This document shows positions 1 through 6,922 of a stretch of 12,877 bases of DNA, piece after piece. The notes below the pieces were generated by a model, which worked only from the letters and a program-made list of their open reading frames with translations, did not search any database and was not told where the DNA came from. The position numbers and the translations under genes are program-made. This DNA comes from Verrucomicrobiales bacterium. Its GTDB lineage: Bacteria; Verrucomicrobiota; Verrucomicrobiia; Limisphaerales; Palsa-1400. Every line of letters starts with the position of its first letter. Positions within the stretch are counted from its first letter, which is position 1. The stretch is from positions 1-12,877 of the forward strand of contig JAQGOW010000454.1 of the NCBI GenBank assembly GCA_028293405.1. Reading direction: 5' to 3'.

Positions 1-1
1 C

Positions 2-2443
2 GATCCGGTCGCCAACAGGTGGGCAGCGACGCCATGGATGGGCGGCTCGCATCCGGGTGGAACAGCTACCACTTTGCCGAACGGGAAAGTGCTGGTTTGC
101 GGTGGGGGAACTGCAGAAACCTTCGATCCGGCAACAGGGTTTTGGAGGGGCACCAGTCCGATGAACGTTAACCACACGGCTCAGACCGCCACATTGCTAC
201 CTAACGGCAAAGTGCTGGTCACCGGCGGTGGCTCCGCGGAAATAAACGACTCGTCGGCGAACACATGGATGCCGACCAGTCCGATGAATTCAACCAATGC
301 AGGGACTGCAACCCTGCTGCCAAATGGAACTGTCCTGGTGGTAGCCGGCACGGTGACGGAAGCATATGATCCGAGTTCAGATGTGTGGACCAAGTTAACT
401 GGCGAACCTCATCCACGAACATTCGTACGGGCTATCTTGCCACGAGCTGCCCACACTGCGACCCTTCTGCCTGATGGCAGAGTCCTGATCGAAGGCAGCT
501 TGCAATTCGGCGATCCCATCGAACTCTACGATCCTGCGACCGACACCTGGACGACGTCTGACCGAGAAATTCCAATGCGCTATTGTGGCACTGCCCACCT
601 TTTGCCTTCCGGTGCAGTGCTGTTTATTGGTGGCGGGACGTTTCAACTAGAGAACGATCCTTGCTCAATTTATGTGCCGTTCTTCGATGCAGTTCCGCCG
701 TTCCGTATATGGGGGGCGGTGCCAAACGGTTTGACGATGGTCGGCGATCCAGCCAACGGCATTGCCGATACACTCAGCGGAATGCCGCAGGCGGTTGGAA
801 CCACAATTGTGCCGGTGACTGCGACTGACTGGTACGGCAAGCAGTTATGCCTCACGTTCAAGCTGGTCGTTCTACCCAGCCGTTCGCCGTCGGACACGAC
901 AGCGCCCACCGTGACAATCACGAAGCCGACTTCCAGCGGTGCGACTGTTTCGAACCAATTTATAACCATTACGGGCACGGCAGCCGATCAGGGCGCCTCG
1001 GTTAATACGGGTGTGGCTTTGGTACTCTACTCATTGAACGGCGGCCCTCAGCAGATCGCTTCCACAACAAGTCATTTCGCGAACTGGTCCGCCGGCGTCG
1101 TCCTCAATACGGGGGCAAATACGTTCACGGTACAAAGCTTCGATTATCGCGGGAACGCTTCCACGCCTGTCACCTACACTATCAATTATCAATGGTATTC
1201 GCCGCTGACGGTTTTGACCCATGGCCTGGGCACTGTGTCCATTCGTAGCGGCACGCAATTGGCCGGAGATCACACCTACTCGATCAAAGCGACGCCGGGC
1301 AAACAACAGATGTTCTCGAATTGGGTGGAAAATGCCAACGGGTTGCCGCTGACGTCATCGACGCAATGCGCGTTTGTGATGAAGAGTAATCTGACGCTGG
1401 TGGCGAACTTTGTTCCTAATCCAATCGCGGTGAACAAACTCAACGGCAGTTACAACGGTCTTTTCTCCGAAACGAGTGGCGTCGCGGAAAAGAGCGCGGG
1501 TGCCATTTTCAATTTGGCGGTGAAAACAAATCACACGTATAGCGGAAAATTGTATTTGGCCGGAGGTGTTTTTGTGTTGGCGGGAACGTTCGACGTCGCC
1601 GGAAACGATTCGCAAACGATCGCGCGCGCAGGGGCTGCGGTGAACGCTTCTCTGCACATGGATTGGAACACGGGCAGCAAACAAATCACCGGCACGGTGT
1701 CTTGCGTTAGCGAAAATTGGACGGCACCGCTGGTTGCGGACCTAGCGGTATTTGGTCCCGGCTATCCATACTCGGCGCATCGCTGCACGATGGCGCTCGC
1801 GCCTGCCCCGGATGCGCCGACAAATTCGCCATCAGGCTATGGATACGGATTGATGAACATCCCAGCGAACAGAGTGCTCCATCTGTCCGGAAAGCTCGCC
1901 GACGGCACACCGTTCTCACAGACGGTTCCGCTTTCGAAGGACGGTAATGCGCCGATCTATTGCGATTTATACAATCATAGAGGGCTCATTGCTGGCTGGC
2001 TTTCTTTTGCTTCCGACCATCCGGTGGGCTCTTTGACCTGGGTTGCGCCAGCAAACGTAGTTCCGGGTTATTCGGTCGGTTTCAACAGAATCATTGACGT
2101 CATCGGCTCGATTTACACGCCGCATTCACCGGCTCTGAATTTGCCGACAGCAACTCTCAACATAGCTGGCGGATTTGGTGGTGAATCGCCGCTCCAATTC
2201 AAAGTCATCATTGATAACAACAACACGATAACAAAAGACACTTCGTCAAAAGCGAGCGGGTTCAACTCGACGAATTCGGTTAGTGGGAATATCCAGACTT
2301 CGACAGGATTGATTACGCTCAAATACCTTCCGACGGGCGCGTCGCAAAACCGCAATGTCTTCGGAGTGGCGCTACCCAATACCGATTGTGCTTATGGCGC
2401 GTTTGCGACGCCGTCAGGGAGCGGGTCGGTTACCGTGCATTAA
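2..2443 (+). CDS. Kelch-repeat multidomain surface protein, 5' end truncated by window
   Basis: The reading frame is open from base 2 (D-P-V-A-N-R-W) before the first ATG at 38, and that lead-in is itself the end of a Kelch-type blade, so the gene starts upstream of the window. Residues below are counted from the ATG at 38. Residues 1-200 hold about five Kelch/galactose-oxidase-like repeats built on the pattern TATLLPNGKVLVTGGG followed by a YDPATDTW-type end. Residues 225-280 resemble a putative-Ig domain (VPNGLTM ... LSGMPQAVGTT ... VTATDWYG). Residues 288-385 are Ig-like (DTTAPTVTITKP). Residues 388-460 look like a divergent InlB-type repeat ending in VANFVPN. Residues 465-801 are a large beta-rich module (GSYNGLF, SGYGYGLMN, PFSQTVPLSKDG, GWLSF) that I recall as common at the C-termini of Verrucomicrobiota secreted proteins. 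It is probably exported and surface-located; the signal peptide would lie outside the window. No enzymatic residues are evident, so substrate or partner is unknown. The next gene follows after 70 bp. Confidence 0.85.
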   Translation, partial: DPVANRWAATPWMGGSHPGGTATTLPNGKVLVCGGGTAETFDPATGFWRGTSPMNVNHTAQTATLLPNGKVLVTGGGSAEINDSSANTWMPTSPMNSTNAGTATLLPNGTVLVVAGTVTEAYDPSSDVWTKLTGEPHPRTFVRAILPRAAHTATLLPDGRVLIEGSLQFGDPIELYDPATDTWTTSDREIPMRYCGTAHLLPSGAVLFIGGGTFQLENDPCSIYVPFFDAVPPFRIWGAVPNGLTMVGDPANGIADTLSGMPQAVGTTIVPVTATDWYGKQLCLTFKLVVLPSRSPSDTTAPTVTITKPTSSGATVSNQFITITGTAADQGASVNTGVALVLYSLNGGPQQIASTTSHFANWSAGVVLNTGANTFTVQSFDYRGNASTPVTYTINYQWYSPLTVLTHGLGTVSIRSGTQLAGDHTYSIKATPGKQQMFSNWVENANGLPLTSSTQCAFVMKSNLTLVANFVPNPIAVNKLNGSYNGLFSETSGVAEKSAGAIFNLAVKTNHTYSGKLYLAGGVFVLAGTFDVAGNDSQTIARAGAAVNASLHMDWNTGSKQITGTVSCVSENWTAPLVADLAVFGPGYPYSAHRCTMALAPAPDAPTNSPSGYGYGLMNIPANRVLHLSGKLADGTPFSQTVPLSKDGNAPIYCDLYNHRGLIAGWLSFASDHPVGSLTWVAPANVVPGYSVGFNRIIDVIGSIYTPHSPALNLPTATLNIAGGFGGESPLQFKVIIDNNNTITKDTSSKASGFNSTNSVSGNIQTSTGLITLKYLPTGASQNRNVFGVALPNTDCAYGAFATPSGSGSVTVH

Positions 2444-2449
2444 CCAATA

Positions 2450-2463
2450 GAGTACTAGTGCTC
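2450..2463. promoter_or_regulatory. 14-bp near-palindrome in the Kelch-GH20 spacer
   Basis: GAGTACTAGTGCTC is self-complementary at six of seven base pairs, with T/G as the only mismatch (a wobble pair if transcribed). It starts 7 bp after the Kelch stop codon and ends 50 bp before the GH20 ATG. It could be an operator for the GH20-NHL genes or the core of a weak hairpin; there is no T-tract, so a factor-independent terminator is unlikely. Function is inferred from position only. Confidence 0.25.
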
Positions 2464-2513
2464 GGGGGACTGTTTGGCTATCATTGGCCCGTTGTGGGTA
2501 AGCCGATTCTGAA

Positions 2514-4556
2514 ATGAAATTTGGTCGCGAACATTTTCATTGTTGTCTGTGTGGCTTGCCTCTTTGGTTGCGAGGTTTTGTCCTGCTCGCTGTTTTTCTG
2601 GCACGGCCCGCAATGTTAGCGGCGACGCCGGCGATCATTCCGCTGCCGCAGTTGATGCAGATGCAATCGGGCACTTTTACTCTTTGCCCGTCTCAATCCA
2701 CGACAACACCGTTGACGGCCTCAACGAAAATCCTCGTCGATTCTCAACTGCGACATGAAGGGGAGTATTTGGCTTCGCAGTTATTGAGATCCACGGGATT
2801 CAGGTTTGAAGTTTCTACGAACACTTCGTTGGCGGCAAAGACAACGATTCTCCTCACGACGAACACCGCGCTCAGCAATTTGGGAGCGGAAGGGTACGAG
2901 TTGACGGTTGCGACGAATTCAGTCGTGATTCGCGGGCAGGCGGCGGGTGTTTTTTACGGGATTCAAACGTTGTTGCAATTGTTGCCACCGCAAATCTATT
3001 CGCAACATCCAGCCACCAACACCGCGTGGACCGCGCCTTGTGTTTATGTCCAGGACACGCCGCGATTTTCGTGGCGGGGGTGGATGATTGATTCGGCGCG
3101 CCACTTTTTCACGAAAGATGAGATCAAGCGCTATCTCGATGCGATGGCGATTCACAAGCTGAACACGCTTCACTGGCATCTGGACGATGATACGGCGTGG
3201 CGGATTGAGATTAAAAAGTGGCCGCTGCTGACGCAGGTTGGTGCGTGGCGCAACGGTATCGATTTTGGATTGAATTCACGGTCGTCGACGGCTTTCAACG
3301 ATGCGGGTAAGTACGGTGGTTTTTACACCCAAGACGACATTCGCGAGATTGTAATTTATGCAACACAGCGGCACATAACGATTGTGCCGGAGATTGAAAT
3401 GCCGGGACATTCGCTCGCGGCGTTGACGGCCTATCCGCAGTTCGGATGTGGTTGTTCCACCTGTCAGAATGGGCCGTATGGAAATCTCGACGTGGTTAAC
3501 TCCAATGGCAGTGGCGTCTTTTGTCCGGCGCGGCCGGAAACGTTGGCCTTTCTTCAAGATATTCTGAGTGAAGTGACGGACCTGTTTCCGGGACAATACA
3601 TTCACATCGGCGGAGATGAAGTCACGTATTATAATTGGGCCCGCCACCAATTGGACATCGATCTCGGCAATAGCCTTGGCATTGGTACGACGCAGCAATA
3701 CCAAGGCTACTTTGCACAACGCATCGCGAACTTCGCCGCGACCAAAGGCCGGACGATCATCGGTTGGAGCGAATTGTTTAACGGTGGCTTTGTCACCAAC
3801 GCCGTGTTGATGGATTGGCTCACCGGCACATCGAGCAGGGCGACTTTTGCAGCGACGAACGGCGGCAAAGCGATCATGACCCCGACGAGCAGTTGTTACA
3901 TCAATTTTTTGGAAACGTCTTCGACCGGTAAGTGGATTTCGGAACCACCGTGGCAATCCGGCACTGTAACGTTGGCGACGGCGTACGCCATGAATCCAAT
4001 TCCGGCCGCGCTCCCCGCCGCCTACACGAATAATATTCTTGGTGTGCAGGGAAATTGCTGGGCTGAATACATTCCTTCACGTGTGGATATGGAGTTTCGG
4101 GCTTTTCCGCGACTGTGTGCTTTGGCGGAGGTTAATTGGACCGCGCCGGGGTTGAAAAATTACACGGACTTTACGAATCGCCTCGTGATTCACGAGCAAC
4201 GGCTGGACTTCGCAGGTATTAGTTACAATCCGCATGCCGATCCGCCGATCATCGCTAGTTGGACGAGCGCACCGTTGAGCTATTCTCCAGTGGATTGGGA
4301 CATCACCAGCAGCATCAGTGCGGGTGATTTCGTGACGAGCTTTATAACCACCTCCGGCAGCTCGATGGCGATCCAATCGGTCGCGCTTTTGGAGAATGGG
4401 CTGCAAATCGATTCGCAATCGTATAGCGGCACGCCGACGTTTATTTTCCGCGTGCCGGGTGTGCGACGTGGCGCAACTTACAAGCTCCGTGGCACGGTGC
4501 AGGCAGCCACGACGAACTCACTTGGGCTTATCTACCACCCGAACAAATGGAACTAA
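2514..4556 (+). CDS. Secreted GH20 beta-N-acetylhexosaminidase
   Basis: This 680-aa protein is a glycoside hydrolase family 20 enzyme, expected to remove terminal beta-linked GlcNAc or GalNAc by substrate-assisted catalysis. Residues 1-38 look like a signal peptide with a long N-region, a hydrophobic core (FVLLAVFLA) and a likely signal peptidase I site near AMLAA; no lipobox cysteine is seen. Residues 40-180 fit the GH20 N-terminal alpha/beta domain. The catalytic barrel runs from about 183 to 575: R196 in IDSARHFF, the HWHLDDD motif at 220-226, PEIEMPGHS with H299, the catalytic pair D368-E369 in HIGGDE, W416/W435, and W516/E518 in NCWAEY. All expected catalytic positions are present, so the enzyme should be active. 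Residues 576-680 are an extra beta-rich C-terminal domain. A cysteine cluster (C312, C314, C317, with C337 nearby) sits in a barrel loop. The stop overlaps the NHL gene start by 10 bp, indicating co-translation. No clear Shine-Dalgarno precedes the ATG. Confidence 0.95.
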   Translation: MKFGREHFHCCLCGLPLWLRGFVLLAVFLARPAMLAATPAIIPLPQLMQMQSGTFTLCPSQSTTTPLTASTKILVDSQLRHEGEYLASQLLRSTGFRFEVSTNTSLAAKTTILLTTNTALSNLGAEGYELTVATNSVVIRGQAAGVFYGIQTLLQLLPPQIYSQHPATNTAWTAPCVYVQDTPRFSWRGWMIDSARHFFTKDEIKRYLDAMAIHKLNTLHWHLDDDTAWRIEIKKWPLLTQVGAWRNGIDFGLNSRSSTAFNDAGKYGGFYTQDDIREIVIYATQRHITIVPEIEMPGHSLAALTAYPQFGCGCSTCQNGPYGNLDVVNSNGSGVFCPARPETLAFLQDILSEVTDLFPGQYIHIGGDEVTYYNWARHQLDIDLGNSLGIGTTQQYQGYFAQRIANFAATKGRTIIGWSELFNGGFVTNAVLMDWLTGTSSRATFAATNGGKAIMTPTSSCYINFLETSSTGKWISEPPWQSGTVTLATAYAMNPIPAALPAAYTNNILGVQGNCWAEYIPSRVDMEFRAFPRLCALAEVNWTAPGLKNYTDFTNRLVIHEQRLDFAGISYNPHADPPIIASWTSAPLSYSPVDWDITSSISAGDFVTSFITTSGSSMAIQSVALLENGLQIDSQSYSGTPTFIFRVPGVRRGATYKLRGTVQAATTNSLGLIYHPNKWN

Positions 4557-5830
4557 GCGCCTCAAAAACTTTCGTGTTGGTGACGCTGATTTGCGGCGCG
4601 GTTGTATTTGCCGGGCGCGCTCAGTCGGTGCCGCTTTCGTCGCTTGCGGGTCGGCCGACGGCGGGAGCGGTCGATGCGTTAAGTGATGATGCGCAATTCA
4701 ATTCGCCAAGCGGAATCGCAGTTGGCGCTGATGGAACGATCTTTGTTGCCGATACGCAAAACAGCACCATTCGAAAAATTACTGCCGATGGCAACGTGAC
4801 TACATTTGCCGGCTTTGCAGGCGTAGTTGGCAGTGCTGACGGCATCGGCACGAACGCACAGTTCAACGCACCACAAGGTGTGGCGGTCGACAGCGCAGGA
4901 TTCGTTTACGTTGCTGACACAGGAAATTCGACGATTCGGAAAATTGCTCCGTTGGGTCAGGTGAGCACGTTGGCCGGCGTCGCTGGTTACCCTAACGTTT
5001 TTGACGGGATCGGCACCAACGCGCAATTTAACCACCCGCAGGCGTTGGCCGTTGATGGCGCGGGACAAATTTTCGTGGCCGATACCTGGAATTATACGAT
5101 TCGGAAAATTGCTGCGAACGGTACCGTAACCACACTTGCTGGCCGTGCGGGTTACTCCGGCAGTGTCGACGGAGCAACGAATCGAGCGCGATTTAACGGC
5201 CCTACGGGAATTGCCGCCCATACCAACGGCAATTTATTTGTGACGGAGTTCTGGAGCCATACAGTCCGACAGGTCACTTCAGCCGGAGTGGTGACAACAA
5301 TTGTAGGAAAGCCTGGTATTTGGGGTGATAGCGATGGCCTGAATGACGTAGCGCGATTTTTTCAACCGACGTCGATTGTTAGTGCGGGAGGCGGAATTCT
5401 TTTTGTGCTCGATTCCGGCAATCAAACGCTCCGCCAAATTGCGATCACTGGCACTAATTGGAACGTGACGACGATCGCAGGCCTTTCAGGAGCCGCCGGG
5501 AACATCGACGGCAGTGGCAGCTCTGCGCGCACCTATTTTGCAAGCGGGTTGGCGCTCGACAGCAACGGTCTGCTTTATCTTGCTGACACGGGGAACAACA
5601 CGATTCGGATCAGTTCTTTGGTGCCACCGAGAATTCATGCAACCGGAGGTGCGGCTTCCTTGTCGTGGCCGATCTCGGCTCCTAATTATTGGGTGCAAAC
5701 AACGTCAAACGTGACTGATGTAACGTCGTGGACGACGATCGCGGGACCTGCGGCGATTGTCGGTGATCGCTTCGTGATAACAAACAATTCAGTCTCAACC
5801 CCAGCCTTCTACCGCCTGCGAGCCAACTGA
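4547..5830 (+). CDS. Secreted NHL-repeat beta-propeller protein
   Basis: This 427-aa protein begins inside the last codons of the GH20 gene (ATGGAACTAA shares 10 bp), which points to translational coupling. Residues 1-26 form a signal peptide (hydrophobic FVLVTLICGAVVFA, then GRAQS). Residues 51-358 contain six NHL repeats of the type FNxPxGIAVDxxGxxFVADTxNxTIRKI, followed by VTTLAG. The first five begin at F51, F106, F161, F216 and F271, exactly 55 residues apart, and the sixth near 330, which suggests a six-bladed propeller. Residues 362-427 form a small beta domain (SLSWP ... WVQTTSN ... WTTIAG ... FYRLRAN) that I recall at the ends of many Verrucomicrobiota exported proteins. NHL propellers usually bind proteins or ligands rather than catalyse reactions, although some are hydrolases or lyases. 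Coupling to GH20 suggests a binding or organising role in glycan use at the cell surface; this is inference. Confidence 0.9.
   Translation: MELSASKTFVLVTLICGAVVFAGRAQSVPLSSLAGRPTAGAVDALSDDAQFNSPSGIAVGADGTIFVADTQNSTIRKITADGNVTTFAGFAGVVGSADGIGTNAQFNAPQGVAVDSAGFVYVADTGNSTIRKIAPLGQVSTLAGVAGYPNVFDGIGTNAQFNHPQALAVDGAGQIFVADTWNYTIRKIAANGTVTTLAGRAGYSGSVDGATNRARFNGPTGIAAHTNGNLFVTEFWSHTVRQVTSAGVVTTIVGKPGIWGDSDGLNDVARFFQPTSIVSAGGGILFVLDSGNQTLRQIAITGTNWNVTTIAGLSGAAGNIDGSGSSARTYFASGLALDSNGLLYLADTGNNTIRISSLVPPRIHATGGAASLSWPISAPNYWVQTTSNVTDVTSWTTIAGPAAIVGDRFVITNNSVSTPAFYRLRAN
4697..5623 (+). repeat. Array of six NHL-encoding repeats (period about 165 bp)
   Basis: The coding segment repeats a 55-codon unit. 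The conserved core reads GCN-GAY-ACN ... ACGATTCGGAAAATTGCT and recurs almost unchanged in units 2 and 3 (near 4931 and 5097), with unit 1 close (near 4771). Units 4-6 have drifted. The first three units are the most alike in DNA as well as protein, consistent with duplication of a propeller blade within the gene. Confidence 0.75.
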
Positions 5831-5841
5831 CGGAATTATTT

Positions 5842-6246
5842 ATGCAGACGAAGGTGATGATTGTGATTTTACTTTTGTGCGCGTCGAGCCGACGTGGACA
5901 GCCGCGAGGTTTTTCTTGGCTTCGGGAGCTTACCGGGAGGCAGAAGGTTTTCGGGCTGTTAGCTCTGGTGGTCGCGATTGTCATCATGGCGAATCCTGAA
6001 TTTATTTGTTTAGGATTGCTCGGCGATACGGCGTTTTTTGATTTATTGGTTTTGACGCTCAGTTTGCAATTACACGGATTTGCCGTGCGGCTTGGGCATG
6101 CAACCATTGCTGGTGTTGGCAAATGGTTCGGTTGGTTGAAACTTCCGAGTCCTGGCATGGCTTATTTGATGGCTGCCTTGACGGTGGGGATGGCGAGTTT
6201 CGGGTCTGCAGTGCAGAAACTGTTGAATCGGATTATTTCTTCGTGA
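5842..6246 (+). CDS. Small multi-pass membrane protein, unknown function
   Basis: This 134-aa protein starts 11 bp after the NHL stop codon on the same strand, so it is probably in the same transcript. It has a hydrophobic N-terminus (residues 4-14), a basic stretch (SRRGQPRGF), and three likely membrane segments: about 36-60 (VFGLLALVVAIVIM ... LGLLG), 65-82 (FFDLLVLTLSLQL) and 106-124 (MAYLMAALTVGMASFG). The motif NPEFICLGLLGDTAFFD looks familiar from uncharacterised Verrucomicrobiota membrane proteins, but no function can be assigned. The real start could be downstream of the first ATG, because the first 20 residues are compositionally different from the rest. It ends 22 bp before the convergent DUF5615 gene. 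Confidence 0.65.
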   Translation: MQTKVMIVILLLCASSRRGQPRGFSWLRELTGRQKVFGLLALVVAIVIMANPEFICLGLLGDTAFFDLLVLTLSLQLHGFAVRLGHATIAGVGKWFGWLKLPSPGMAYLMAALTVGMASFGSAVQKLLNRIISS

Positions 6247-6268
6247 GTCTCGAGGTGTGGGTGGGCGA

Positions 6269-6625
6269 TCAATCGTTCCGTTTGCGAACCCTTAGCATCC
6301 CCGGACTAATGACGCTGAAATTACCGATAAACTCGTTCGCGTGTTGGCGAAAATTCGTGGAGACAAGTTCGGCTTTTGTTTCGGGTTTAAGACCTGAAAG
6401 ACGAACTAAAACTACGCCTTCGGAGACCAGTTTTTCTCGAAAGACGAGTTCGCCAAAGTCTTTGTCCCCGGTTAGTAGAAGGAGTTTTTGCGTGCGGGCT
6501 TTCTCGAGAATGAAATCGTCGGGAACTGCGGGTGATATTTCGGCGATCGCAACAATTTCGAATCCATCCTGTCGCAGGCGCGCGATGATGGGGTAATCAA
6601 CGCTTTCGTCGGCAATGAGGGTCAT
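6269..6625 (-). CDS. DUF5615 PIN-like protein, probable toxin of a TA pair
   Basis: The 118-aa protein matches the DUF5615 PIN-like family: an N-terminal beta strand with acidic D6-E7 (LIADESVD), a helix and strand, a D36-D37 acidic pair (VPDDFIL), and the signature LLTGDKDFGELVF with D54 and D56. These acidic residues are the expected metal-binding set of PIN-type ribonucleases, so RNA cleavage is a plausible activity, although few family members have been tested. The ATG overlaps the stop of the upstream DUF433 gene (ATGA), the usual antitoxin-then-toxin order. It is full length for the family. The gene lies tail-to-tail with the small membrane protein gene on the other strand. Confidence 0.85.
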   Translation of the reverse strand: MTLIADESVDYPIIARLRQDGFEIVAIAEISPAVPDDFILEKARTQKLLLLTGDKDFGELVFREKLVSEGVVLVRLSGLKPETKAELVSTNFRQHANEFIGNFSVISPGMLRVRKRND

Positions 6626-6864
6626 GCCGCTTTGTCAGCACTGGGATAGACAACGTCGGCACGCAGAGCGTCTGCGGCGAACTTCAGGGCTGCGGAAATA
6701 GACTCGCGCGTGAGGCGTGGGTGTTCGGAAAGGATCTGTTCGACAGATTCTCCAGCACCGAGTTTGTCTATAATCAGCTCGACGGGAATCCGCGTCCCTG
6801 CAACGACGGGCTTACCCATCATGATCTTGGGGTCGCAGGCGATGAGATTGTCAGTAGCCTTCAC
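6622..6864 (-). CDS. DUF433 protein, probable antitoxin partner
   Basis: The 80-aa protein is a typical DUF433 (VapB45-like) protein. It shows the family signature DPKIMMGKPVVAGTRIPVEL at residues 11-30, then LGAGESVEQILSEHP and LTRESISAALKFAAD, forming a compact helical fold related to helix-turn-helix DNA-binding domains. The start codon is GTG at 6864-6862 and the gene overlaps its partner by 4 bp (ATGA). DUF433 genes are very often paired with DUF5615 genes, and the pair is read as a type II toxin-antitoxin module. A 13-bp inverted repeat lies directly before the start codon and may be the self-regulation site. The pair sits 58 bp downstream of a sigma factor gene on the same strand, so it might also be read through from there. 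Confidence 0.85.
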   Translation of the reverse strand: MKATDNLIACDPKIMMGKPVVAGTRIPVELIIDKLGAGESVEQILSEHPRLTRESISAALKFAADALRADVVYPSADKAA

Positions 6865-6866
6865 AG

Positions 6867-6879
6867 GGCTAATCTAGCC
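6867..6879 (-). promoter_or_regulatory. Inverted repeat before the DUF433 start, candidate operator
   Basis: GGCTA-ATC-TAGCC is a perfect 5-bp inverted repeat with a 3-bp spacer, ending two bases before the GTG start of the DUF433 gene. Antitoxins of type II modules often repress their own operon by binding such a palindrome. Position fits, but the repeat is short and no second copy or clear -35/-10 pair was found. Confidence 0.35.
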
Positions 6880-6922
6880 AATCAAGAGTTAATGGGCAAA
6901 ATGAAACTGCCGAGCTGCGAGG

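Noticed and set aside
181..978. Several short open frames antisense to or overlapping the Kelch gene
   Set aside because: They arise from the repeated Kelch codons. The + strand frame is continuous and carries recognisable domains throughout.
3276..3956. 226-codon open frame on the - strand inside the GH20 gene
   Set aside because: It lies wholly antisense to the catalytic domain, whose motifs are all intact. Its translation is Arg-rich with no recognisable domain.
6123..6596. 157-codon + strand open frame
   Set aside because: It overlaps the end of the small membrane protein gene in another frame and runs antisense through the DUF5615 gene. Its Ser/Arg-rich translation looks like a shadow of that gene.
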